Below the pieces are notes generated by a model, which worked only from the letters and a program-made list of their open reading frames with translations, was not told the DNA's origin and did not search any database. A stretch of 64,000 bases of DNA from Ascaphus truei (Eukaryota > Chordata > Amphibia > Anura > Ascaphidae): positions 6,399,185 through 6,463,184 of the forward strand of contig CM071570.1 in assembly GCA_036426205.1 (NCBI GenBank), read 5' to 3'. A program made the translations under genes and the position numbers. Shown piece after piece: positions 54,130-64,000 of this stretch. Position 1 is the stretch's first letter. Each line of letters starts with the position of its first letter.

Positions 54130-54408
54130 TGTAGCCATGCATGTAAAATGGTCTGCAGTTGTCTCCCCTGCTGGCAGTAAACCTGGTAAGTTACAGGGAT
54201 GCCAGCAGTAATCATGGAGGTTTGCCCTCACACCCTGGTGAGGTGCCCTATGTATGGGTGGGAGTGGCTATATGCTCTGAGTCCACAGTTAGTGACATCA
54301 GAGCTGTGACAGCTCCTGAAGTATATAAGGCACAACACTGCCCAAAGTTAGGTTGTTGCTGAGTTGTTGGAGTGCGTTGGGAATGAAGGATCCACTAGTG
54401 CAGTAGTC
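54130..54408 (+). mobile_element. LTR fragment (TGTAGCC family), 5' part
   Basis: TGTAGCCATGCATG through AGTATATAAGGCACAACACT and GGAATGAAGGATCCACTAGT matches 57464 onward almost base for base, then stops. It includes the U3 and TATA region only. Confidence 0.75.
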
Positions 54409-54665
54409 ACATGACCATGTTAGCCCTTAACTCGGAAACGTAAGATGAGCCATTTCTCTTCAATTAAGATTGCATACTGTGCTGCATGGAAACGCAGGAC
54501 TTGGTCTATGCCCGTGGGAAGAATGCTTTCCTTTGACATGATGCAGTCTCTACGTCTGTAGTGCCAGACTCCATGACATAATGATTACGTCTAAGAGCTG
54601 AAATAGTTTTATAAAATTGCACCCCTTTTTGCTGCTCCAGTGGAACTGCAACACATTACCCTCTA
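54409..54665. other. Unannotated sequence
   Basis: No feature recognised. Confidence 0.4.
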
Positions 54666-54800
54666 TCGCAGAGGGTGCTCAACCCCCCCCCCCCCCCCAA
54701 CAGGTCAGGTTTTAGGGATATCCCAGCTTCAGCACAGGTGGCTCGATCAGCGATTGGGCCACCTGTGCTGAAGCAGGGACTAACTAAAACCTGACCTATT
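54666..54800. mobile_element. Hairpin MITE family D, copy 5, truncated
   Basis: CAGAGGGTGCTCAAC, a C-run, AACAGGTCAGGTTTTAGGGA and GCCACCTGTGCTGAAGCAGG are present. The right terminal arm is missing after CCTGACCTATTG. Confidence 0.65.
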
Positions 54801-56642
54801 GTATTATAATGTGTTGGAGATGCCGGCATCAGCAGAGAGCACAGATCTGAAAATGTAACACAAGAGAAAGCTTTAATTTTTCTGTTTTTTTTTAAAAAAA
54901 AAGCCCTTTGTATTTCTCCATTAGGTCTGTTAACATCCCCAGTAGAAACAAGCAGCAGATTTTTTTTTTTTTTTCACTTGGTGAGTAATTGTCTGCACAG
55001 CAGTGACAGATGTGCAATATAGCGGTTTCTTCAGGAAAAAATTAACAGTTTGTCCAGCATGTCAGCTCGCTCTTTTTAGTGCTTTGCAGGTCCTGGCCCC
55101 ATTATGGATGATTTAGAAATTGAAGCAAGCTAAGATCAGCTGCATGAGTTGAAAGCCTTAGTTAGTAGGCTTCATCTGCATTCCTGTATTCACTTACATA
55201 GAGAAATTGGAAGGGCCCCTCTGGCCACAAGATGAGTAGTGGCTGACAATGCCTTGATTTGTTGAGAGAGAGAATAAATGGGTTTTTCAAAAGCTGAGGA
55301 AATATCACCATTACTGGCCAATTTACAGCATTTTATCTGTTCTTCAAACATGTCACTTTTGTTATTGTTGCATGGTAATTACATAGAGAGACGGAAAGAA
55401 AACAAATTCAGGTTACATATTCAGATGGATTGGAAAAAAAATCATATAATCCTGATAAATGCCCATTTATGATCTACATGGATGGAGGGCTCATTTTAAT
55501 TTTGAATAGCTAGCACAGTTATAAATAGGATATAGGATTAAATCCCTCACAATCTGATTACTTCAAACTGGAAGTATTTTCCGTTGCGTTTTCATAACAC
55601 TGGGGATTTACAAAGTACTATGTTTTTTTTTTTCTTATGCATCCGGCCTGAATGTACATTTACATGAGATAATACTGAAATATTTTTTATTCAATTAACT
55701 CAAGTGCTTGTAATTTAAGGGTAAATGCACATTTCTGTGTGGTTTTTTTATTCCATACCTCACTTTACCTAGTAATAGACAACACATCAAATAAACTATA
55801 GAGTTAATAACCTTGGGCCTACATCATGTGGGCATCCTTGTTTACATTTTTTCACAATTAATGAACAATAATGCATTTTTATTTTAATCGTGTTCACTTG
55901 CAGAAAAGTTAAAGGAAGGATCTGATACGGGTTTGCATTTTTTCTTTTCATAGTAATTATTACCAATGTTTTCAAATAACTTGTTTCCCCTGATGTAAGA
56001 TTTATGTTCACTAATCCAACTGTACAGTAGGGTTTAAAGAAGCATTTTAAATGTCGTTTTTGTGTGTGCATGTAAAGTACCTATAATTATCCTAACGTGT
56101 ATATAAATCAAAAACAATCATTACTGCATATCAACATTACCTAGATTTATATATACATATTTTAAAGTGAATGTATATATAAATATGGTTTGCATATTTA
56201 ATTAAATGCACAAAATAAATATATACATTTTAAACGAAGACCTATAAAAGCTTGGCTAGATATCAAATGACATGAAATAAAAAATTTACATCCATAATTA
56301 CATCTTTAAATTATACTAAGATATGATGAAAGCCGGCATCCCTGGGTAGCCTAACCGCCGTGAAGGAAAATCCCTGATGTTAAATAGCAATCTTTCACTC
56401 GCCATGTCTTAAAAGATGAAAGAGACTGCATGTTAGATGTTCTACAACTTAGGGCAGACTATTACATCCGTATTTTATTTGAGGTGGGCACGTAGCAGGA
56501 GGTCTTAATCAGATTTTGAAAAGGAAGAAGATTCTGTTCAGAGCAGTCTTAAAAACAGCAAAAATAACATCTTTAACCGGACTGTCTCAGTCAGTCTAAC
56601 AGGTGATACTCTGCTGTACAGTATATGGGTGCTAACTATTTG
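54801..56642. other. AT-rich, repeat-poor sequence; candidate conserved non-coding block at 55010-55560
   Basis: No repeats, microsatellites or genes over 1.8 kb, which is unusual in this window. The block 55010-55560 has long stretches of balanced complexity (GCTAAGATCAGCTGCATGAG, GGCTGACAATGCCTTGATTT, GCATGGTAATTACATAGAGA) resembling deeply conserved vertebrate enhancers. A second such stretch lies at 55780-56330. Not tested by alignment. Confidence 0.35.
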
Positions 56643-56740
56643 TCATTTTAACTATGCCCAGGACATACTTGAAAACGAGAGGTAACTCTCAATGTATTAC
56701 TTCCTGGTAAAACATTTTATAAATACAATATAAATAAAAC
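56643..56740 (+). repeat. LINE 3'-end fragment (same family as 27003-28523)
   Basis: GCCCAGGACATACTTGAAAA, CGAGAGGTAACTCTCAATGT and ATTACTTCCTGGTAAAACAT followed by TTTATAAATA match the antisense 3' UTR at 27025-27085. A short, heavily 5'-truncated insertion. Confidence 0.8.
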
Positions 56741-57463
56741 TATTTATCTAAATATAGAAAGCGAATATGAAATCTGAATTCTATTTAGGGATGTGAATTA
56801 AACAGCTGGTGTCTGACTCCCCAGTGGCGTTTGGTGAACTGATATTATTGTATATGGAGCCACTAGAAATTACTTGAAGTCAACAAGTACTTCAGTATTA
56901 GGTGAGAGCTTTTTTATTTGGGCTAACAGTTGATATTATAAGACAAGCTTTTCTGAGTTCTCCCTCTTCCTCAGGTTAGCAACAATGAGTTACAAAGATG
57001 TCAGGAGTTTAACACAGATGTAAAAAAACCAAGATGACAATCTAAGGCAGAAGATGAATTCTCCACTTTCTACAAAGGAATGTGTTGGTTTGGTGCTTTT
57101 GCAGCTTTTGTAAAAAAGGTGTCACCTACTACTGAAGTACTCATTTACTCTGCATTATCGCAACTGGACTAATACGGCTATTTCTACTTAATTCTTGAAC
57201 TCAAAGGAACAAGTGAAAATATACCATACATATGAATGGCTCCATGTCAGATCTATGTAATAAAATGCCTCTTGAATGTATAGTATTTATGCTCTGGGGG
57301 AAGGGGCATATAAGATCAATCATCACTGCTACCAGTAGTATTTTATACTATATACATTTTTGTAGTGCAATGTAGAATAATGCTCTCCATGGAGTCTAAT
57401 ACCCGAATCTTCAGAAGTAATGAAAGCTCATGTCATTTAATGGGCTTGTAAAACTAATGGTAA
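56741..57463. other. Unannotated sequence with a possible repeat near 56890-57000
   Basis: GACAAGCTTTTCTGAGTTCT followed by CCCTCTTCCTCAGG resembles a dispersed vertebrate repeat. No gene. Confidence 0.35.
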
Positions 57464-57932
57464 TGTAGCTATGCATGTAAAATAGTCTGCAGTTGTCTCC
57501 CCTGCTGGCAGTAAACCTGGTAAGTTACAGGGATGCCAGCAGTAATCAGGGAGGTTTGCTCTCACACCCTGATGAGGTGCCCTATGTATGCGTGGGAGTG
57601 ACTACATGCTCTGAGTCCACAGTTAGTGACATCAGAGCTGTGACAGCTGCTGAAGTACATAAGGCACAGCACTGCCCAAAGTTAGGTTGTTGCTGAGTTG
57701 TTGGAGTGCGTTGGGAATGAAGGATCCACTAGTGCAGTAACTAGTGGTCTATTTCTACATCAAACTTGATAAGAGCCACACTGTGTCCAGGGACCTGGCA
57801 CAGGGGTGATCTCCCTACGGGGAGAGGGGATCCCACTCCATTGGGAGGACGTAACTGTCAAAGGGACAGCAAAGCAATATTTGCGGCTGAGACAGCTGGC
57901 TGTGAAGGGCAGCTTGCCCATACGAGATTGCT
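57464..57932 (+). mobile_element. LTR (TGTAGCC family), 5' two-thirds
   Basis: TGTAGCTATGCATG, TGAAGTACATAAGGCACAGC and GTGTCCAGGGACCTGGCACA are in family order. It breaks after GCTTGCCCATAC, where the other copies continue with ATCAACAATAAAGATGCCC. Confidence 0.75.
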
Positions 57933-58055
57933 ACCATGGCCCTACTGGCACGGAAAGGGTTAATATTTGCTCGTTTATATACGAAGGGGAATAAATAAAG
58001 AGTGCAGGTGTAGCCAACAATAAAAATAAAGGTCCAACCTATTGTATTGAGAACA
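57933..58055. repeat. Junction segment repeated at the window end
   Basis: GCCCTACTGGCACGGAAAGG followed by GTTAATATTTGCTCGTTTAT and ACGAAGGGGAATAAATAAAG recurs at 63937-64000, suggesting a repeat or larger duplication that continues past the window. Confidence 0.7.
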
Positions 58056-58505
58056 AAAAAAAGAGGCCCCCTGGCTTACACGTGGGAAAGATACTAATGT
58101 AAGATTGTACCTTCTTTTGCAGATACATGGTATGAATATACATGCTGTAGGAATGAACATGATTCAGCCACAATGAAAAGATGTGATTAATGATGATACA
58201 TCCAGGCTGGTTCCTTAATCAGATGTGTGTACTGTACATACACTTCTTCAATAGATGCATATAGAGTAGATAGGAGAAAAGGATTAACGTTGTCTATTTG
58301 CATGCCATTAACATATGAGAGGATATGTTACTATAATTTTAAAGACAGAACGGCTAATTCGCTACTTTATCTCTACAGAATTATAAAATAATTACAAATC
58401 AAATAACTTAATATAGTTGCCCTGTAAATATGTCTAGTCTAATAAATGATGTATGCAGAATAATATATAACTGTGCATTATACCAACTGTAATAATATCT
58501 TGTAC

Positions 58506-59107
58506 AGCACTGCCCAAAGTTAGGTTGTTGCTGAGTTGTTGGAGTGCGTTGGGAATGAAGGATCAACTAGTGCAGTAACTAGTGGTCCATTTCTACATCT
58601 AACTTGATAAGAGCCACACTGTGTCCAGGGACCTGGCACAGGGGTGATCTCCCTACGGGGAGAGGGGATCCCACTCCATTGGGAGGGCGTACCTGTCAAA
58701 GGGACAGCAAAGAAATATGTGCGGCTGAGACAGCTGGCTGTGAAGGGCAGCTTGCCCATACATCAACAATAAAGATGCCCTGTTCAAAGATACCCCCACT
58801 GTGTGAGTGTGAAGTTACTCTCCAGTGGAAGGCACCACCAAGAAGGAGTTCCTCATCAGGACCATCTCCCTGCGGACGCATAGATCCTGATGAGGTGGAG
58901 GCGCTGCACGTGACATAGGTAGGACTCGCACACACTACCTCAGCTACCAGTCTGGATTGACAATCCCCGAATACCATCATGCGGGAGACTCAGGAGTCCT
59001 GTTGCCTACAGGTGCACCACCAGACACGACCATGTAATGGGGGCTGGTTAGACCACACGGGCCAATATGAGATTGGGTGGGTCAAGCTAGAGGGAATACC
59101 CGTTACA
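58506..59107 (+). mobile_element. LTR fragment (TGTAGCC family), 3' part
   Basis: CAGCACTGCCCAAAGTTAGG through ACCCGTTACA. The first 260 bp duplicate 57664-57930. It ends with the same GTTACA as the complete LTR at 33431-34224. Confidence 0.8.
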
Positions 59108-59572
59108 AGTATATGGTACATGATGAACTAAGTATTTGGCACAATGGTTACTACCATTTAGTAATTGTTGTATGGGACCTGGGGTGGCATTTTTGCTGGC
59201 TAATAGTACATAGCCTCCTAGGATGCAACTGTTCAATCATAAGCCCTTGGTAAAAATAATGTGAAGCTGCTTCTCCATGTCGGGAAAGCTCTGAGCTCCA
59301 TTAATTTCCCTAGCAACATATGTCTAAACCCTCTCACATAAATACAATGCTTCTCAGGCAGTTAAATGCCTTTTGCATACTGTGTGTATACTGTAGAGGG
59401 TATACAGTAAGCCATGCTTCAAGTGGCACCAAAGAAAACATTATAATATGTGCAAGCCATGCAGATTGAGATTGAGATTGAGATTGAGCAAAGGCATTTC
59501 ACTGACAAAGTGATTAGGAAGTTAGTTGATATCAGTTTTACTTCTACAACCAGGTTCTGACATGGCTAGGTT

Positions 59573-60003
59573 ACCATGAAACATGACAAGACCCGACTCC
59601 ATTATAGACCATGACAAGACCATATTCCATTATAGACCATGACAAGACTATACTCCATTATAGGCCATGACAAGACCATATTCCTTTATAGACCATGACA
59701 AGACAATACTACCATTTAGACCAGACGACCATTTTCCATTATAGACCATGACAAGACTATACTCCATTATAGACCATGACAAGACCATATTCCATTATAG
59801 ACAATACTCCATTATAGACCATGACAAGACCATACTCCATTATAGTCCATGACAGCACTCATGATTCCATTATAGACCATGACAAGACTATACTCCATTA
59901 TACACCATGACAAGACCATATTCCATTATAGACCATGACAGACCATACTCCATTATAGACCATGACAAGACCATACTCCTATTAAAACCATGACAAAGAC
60001 CAT
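59573..60003. repeat. 28-bp satellite, copy 1
   Basis: About 15 units of ACCATGACAAGACCATACTC plus CATTATAG, with T/C and length variants. Confidence 0.95.
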
Positions 60004-60810
60004 ACAAGATCATGATCAAGCTACAAACTGGATGGACCAAAGAGAGTAATTACAGTACTTTAGGTGAATATCTTTTTCTATTTAGTGAATATCTATATGA
60101 ATCAATGTGACCATGAACAATATATAACATTATGACATGAATAAGCGAAATTACTTTGTCGGTGCCCAGGAATAGCAGGAGATAAAAATGTGAATTCATA
60201 TTTTGTGGACCCTAAAGAAAACCGGCTAAGGAAAAATGAGTGCAGGAATATGGATCATGGTCATCTAACAATACTGGAACCCCCAAAACTCAAGGGGATT
60301 AAGGGTGAAGTTCCTTCTAAGTCCGCAATGAACCAAAGTGAAAAATATTAGTATCTATATTCAGATAACCCAAAAAGATGCGCCCCCTGGCTTACACGGG
60401 GGTAAGATACTAATGTTACGATTGTACCTTCTTTTGCAGATCATGGTTGAATATACATGCTGTATGGAATGAACAGGATTCAGCCACAATGAAAATGTGA
60501 TTAATGATGAATACATCCAGGCTGTTTCCTTAATCAGAGTGTGTGACTGTCCATCCACTTCTTCAATAGATGCTATAGAGTAATAGGAGAAAAGGATTAC
60601 TTTGTCTATTTGCATGCCATTAACATATGAGAGGATATGTTACTATAATTTAAAGAAGAACGGCTACTCGCTACTTTATCTCTACAGAATTTATAAATAA
60701 TTACAAATCAAATAACTAATATAGTTGCCCTGTAAATTGTCTAGTCTAATAAATGATGTATGCAGAATAATATATAACTGGGCATTATACCACTGTACTA
60801 ATATCTGTAC

Positions 60811-61408
60811 AGCACTGCCCAAAGTTAGGTTGTTGCTGAGTTGTTGGAGTGCGTTGGGAATGAAGGATCAACTTGTCAGTAACTAGTGGTCCATTCTACA
60901 TCTAACTTGATAAGAGCCACACTGTGTCCAGGGACCTGGCACAGGGGGGATCTCCTACGGGGAGATGGGGATCCCACTCCATTGGGAGGGCGTGCGTACC
61001 TGTCAAAGGGTCAGCAAAGAAATATGCGTGGGCTGAGACAGCTGCTGTGTAGGGCATCTTGCCCATACTTAACAATAAGATGCCCGTTTCAAAGATACCC
61101 CCACTGTGTGAGTGTGAAGTTACTCCCAGTGGAAGGCACCACCCAAGAGGGAGTTCCTCATCAGGACCATCTCCCTCGCGGACGCATAGATCCTGATGAG
61201 GTGGAGGCCTGCACGTGATAAGGTAGGACTCCAACACTACTCAGCTACCCAGTCTGATTACCCAGACGAATACAATACCATCATTCGGGGACTAAGGAGT
61301 CCTGTTGCCTACAGGTGCACCACCAGACACGACCATGTAGTGGGGCTGGTTAGACCACACGGCCAATATGAGTATTGGGTGGGGTCAACTAGAGGGATAC
61401 CCGTTACA
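60811..61408 (+). mobile_element. LTR fragment (TGTAGCC family), duplicate
   Basis: The copy of 58506-59107 carried by the second duplication block; ends ATACCCGTTACA. Confidence 0.8.
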
Positions 61409-61754
61409 AGATATATGGTAACATGATGAACTAAGTATTTGGCACATATGGTTACTACCATTTAGTAATTGGTTATGGGACCTGGGGTGGCTTTTGCTGG
61501 CTAATGTACAATAGCCTCCTAGGATGCAACTGTTCAATCATAGCCCTTGGTAAAAATAATGTGAAGCTGCTTCTCCATGTCGGGAAGCTCTGAGCTCCAT
61601 TAATTTCCCTAGCAACATATGTCATAAACCCTCTCACATAAATACATGCTTTCTCAGGCGTTAAATGCCTTTTGCATCTGTGTGTATCGGTAGAGGGTAA
61701 CAGTAAGCCATGCTTCAGTGGCGACCAAAAGAAACATTATACTATGTGAAGCGC

Positions 61755-62207
61755 ATGCACTTGAAACACGATCTAAGATTTCAAAGATTTGAGATTTTGA
61801 AAACTTATGACTTAAGTACGATCAATAACTTAGAACATACAGTCGCCACCTGTCCTATGAGAATCACACCGTCGTCGGCTACGTCAGCCTCAGAGAAACC
61901 AGACGAAACATACTTTCGCCACAATACACCCGTATTAAAACACACGTGAATTGTAAAAAACACGGCCTCACATGAGGGGGTATACCATTGCTCTTCTGAA
62001 AGTGCGTCACACGTCAACTAAGTCGTAAATTTCGGTAACATAAAGCTATAACGTGTAGTTTAAATTCGTTTAATCCCGTCTTTTCCCGCTGGAGAAGTGA
62101 CAAGGGTGCCGCGAAAGAGATTCATCGCCTCTGTACAAGAGAAGGAGGAACGAACCGGGAGCAGAGCACGGGACAAAGTGAAGGGGTAACGGTGTTAACC
62201 TTTCAGT
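61755..62207. other. CpG-undepleted insert of unknown origin
   Basis: I count about 28 CpG in about 455 bp at only moderate GC, whereas the matching part of copy 1 and its flanks have few. The segment has no repeat structure and no similarity to anything else in the window. Two short frames overlap it: 61710-61949 plus (ending RHNTPVLKHT) and 61805-62017 minus (VLWRKYVSSGFSEADVADDG). Neither is recognised. It could be a recent insertion, foreign DNA or an assembly artefact. Confidence 0.5.
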
Positions 62208-62242
62208 TTTCTACAACCAGGTTCTGACATGGCTAGGTTACC

Positions 62243-62674
62243 ATGAAACATGACAAGACCCGACTCCATTATAGACCATGACAAGACCATATTCCATTAT
62301 AGACCATGACAAGACTATACTCCATTATAGGCCATGACAAGACCATATCCTTTATAGACCATGACAAGACAATACTCCATTATAGACCATGACAAGACCA
62401 TTTTCCATTATAAACCATGACAAGACTATACTCCATTATAGACCATGACAAGACCATATTCCATTATAGACAATACTCCATTATAGCCACCTGACAAGAC
62501 CATACCCCATTATGTCCTGACAAGACCATATTCCATTATAGACCATGACAAGACTATACTCCATTATACACCATGACAAGACCATATTCCATTATAGACC
62601 ATGACAAGACCATACTCCATTATAGACCATGACAAGACCATACTCCATTAAAGACCATGACAAGACCATACAAG
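62243..62674. repeat. 28-bp satellite, copy 2
   Basis: Same unit as 59573-60003, with a similar order of unit variants (for example the short GACAATACTCCATTATAG unit), so the two arrays were duplicated as blocks. Confidence 0.95.
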
Positions 62675-63020
62675 ATCATAGATCAAGCTACAAACTGGAT
62701 GGACCAAAAGGTAATTACAGTACATTTAGGTGAATATCTTTTCTATTTATTGAATATCTATATGAATCAATGTGAACATGAACTTATAAACATTATGACA
62801 TGAATAAGCGAAATTACTTGTGTCGGTGGCCCAGGAATAGCAGGAGATAAAAATGTGAATTCATATTTTGTGGACCCTAAAGAACACGCCGCTAAGGAAA
62901 AATGAGTGCAGGAATATGGAATCATGGTCATCTAGACATACTGGAACCCCCAAACTCAAGGGGATTAAGGGTGAAGTTCCTTCTAAGTCCGCAATGAACC
63001 AAAGTGAAAAATATTAGTAG

Positions 63021-63134
63021 GTAAATTTGATGAGTTTTAAAAAAAAAAAAAACCAGCACCCGTTATTATTTTTAAATCGGTTTTACAGGAGATTTGCAAA
63101 CAAGGCGAGCTGTGTCATGGAATTGGTTTGGTTT
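63021..63134. other. Unannotated sequence
   Basis: An A-run near 63039-63051. Nothing else recognised. Confidence 0.4.
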
Positions 63135-63450
63135 CCTCTGGGCAGGGCCAGATTAAAGTCTTTGTAGGCCCTGAGCACTCCCATAATCGTAGGCCTCAAG
63201 ATAGTTCTATAGATACATATTTGCATTGTATATAATGTATAGGTCCCATAATATTTATTATATAGATCTATGATACTTTGATACTATGACATTTTGTCTA
63301 TAATAATGTCAGTAGTATTACCTTATATGTAACTGTCCGCCTCTAATTGGTTTGTTTGGGCCTAAAACTTCTTCGTAGGCCCTTGGGAGCTTCGTAGGCC
63401 CTGGGCACTGTACCCATTGTGCCCAATGGAGAATCCATGGCCTGCCTCTG
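63135..63450. mobile_element. Putative DNA transposon with CTCTGGGCAGGGCCA-type ends
   Basis: CTCTGGGCAGGGCCAGATTA at the left resembles the inverse of CATGGCCTGCCTCTGG at the right. TAGGCCCT words repeat inside. No coding capacity or clear target duplication. Confidence 0.35.
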
Positions 63451-63936
63451 GATACTCCATTTGTGTGATATATCACTTATGCTGAACAGGGTGTTTTTCA
63501 GGGCCCTCCTCTTTTTATTTATTGATCCTTTAGCAGTGACAGGGTGAGATAGAGGTAAACATTTGATGGACAAGCTCTTCCTCATTCAGATGCCACCAAA
63601 CTGAATACTCAATTATTTCTAAGGTCCAAAGAAAAAATAACAGCTAAATCTTTGCGTTAAGCATGATTACCTTTGTTTAAGGAAGACCATTTCATTGTCA
63701 CGTACTTCACGTGACCTTCTGACATTACTAGACGTTACGAGGGCCGCCACGCTACCCTTTTCTGTCTGCTTTCCGGGGAAAATGTTGTTGGGAGGTGATC
63801 TGAAAGGAAGAGAAGGACCTTCCTCCCATTGGCGGCACCGTGGTGATGTCACAACCAGGCAGGAGCTGAGGAACGATCACGTGGTCACGACTTGCCAGGG
63901 GGGGGGGGGGGAGGGGCAGTAGCTCTCTGCTACCAG
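63451..63936. other. Unannotated sequence with a G-run
   Basis: A CpG-containing patch (63700-63900) with small CACGTGA palindromes and a G-run at about 63899-63912. No gene. Confidence 0.4.
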
Positions 63937-64000
63937 GCCCTACTGGCACGAAAGGGTTAATATTTGCTCGTTTATATACGAAGGGGAATAATAAAGAGTC
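63937..64000. repeat. Second copy of the 57933 junction segment
   Basis: CCCTACTGGCACGAAAGGGT, TAATATTTGCTCGTTTATAT and ACGAAGGGGAATAATAAAGA match 57940-58005. Cut by the window end. Confidence 0.75.

Larger units (their letters stand above)
58056..60350. repeat. Tandem segmental duplication, copy 1
   Basis: From CCCCCTGGCTTACACG to CAAAGTGAAAAATATTAGTA this block recurs at 60361-63020 in the same orientation. It holds an LTR fragment, unique sequence and a 28-bp satellite. Confidence 0.85.
60361..63020. repeat. Tandem segmental duplication, copy 2
   Basis: Matches 58056-60350 but with very many single-base indels. About 80 bp of copy 1 (59470-59545) is replaced by an unrelated 455-bp segment (61755-62207). 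Confidence 0.85.

Overview
The window reads as an intergenic or intronic stretch of a large, repeat-rich vertebrate genome, most likely an amphibian (frog or toad). Evidence: no compact operon-like genes anywhere; CpG depletion outside a few islands; microsatellites; and dispersed repeats I associate with anuran genomes (Penelope-like elements with hammerhead-like motifs, hAT hairpin MITEs, GC-rich foldback elements, DIRS-like and LTR relics, a CR1/L2-type LINE). The species assignment is an inference from repeat flavour; I could not search a database. Nearly every open frame in the window is a chance frame or a low-complexity repeat read through.

Layout. 0-11 kb: foldback and TIR elements, a putative solo LTR and several copies of one dispersed repeat. 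11.8-14.4 kb: a decayed Penelope-like element (RT tail plus GIY-YIG endonuclease), split by an antisense LTR and followed by a hammerhead-like motif. 15-18.4 kb: a long inverted repeat holding a foldback element, then a hAT element with an 8-bp target-site duplication. 20-23.9 kb: large minisatellites (42-bp and 32-bp units). 23.9-24.3 kb: the best host-gene signal, a CpG island with a ZNF143-type motif, a CCAAT box and a candidate minus-strand first coding exon ending in a consensus splice donor. 24.5-31 kb: tandem repeats, TIR elements, a 5'-truncated LINE with an open RT frame and antisense LTR material. 31.7-38 kb: a DIRS-like relic, an LTR inserted in a Penelope-type repeat, hairpin MITEs and more LTR sequence. 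38-49.5 kb: mostly unrecognised sequence with an inverted repeat, an LTR/TIR cluster and a split duplication. 50.2-51.9 kb: a long C/T-rich tract. 53.5-57.4 kb: AT-rich, repeat-poor sequence that looks like conserved non-coding DNA. 57.4-64 kb: LTR fragments inside a 2.3-2.7 kb tandem duplication with a 28-bp satellite; one copy carries an unrelated CpG-undepleted insert.

There is no operon-like cooperation here. The coherent stories are nesting of mobile elements and a single candidate promoter/first exon. Several repeat copies differ by many one-base indels, which suggests residual long-read error, so frame-based arguments in those places are weak. I did not find a convincing new gene system. 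The items most worth a second look are the hammerhead-like motifs, the candidate first exon, the CpG-rich insert near 62 kb and the candidate conserved block near 55 kb.
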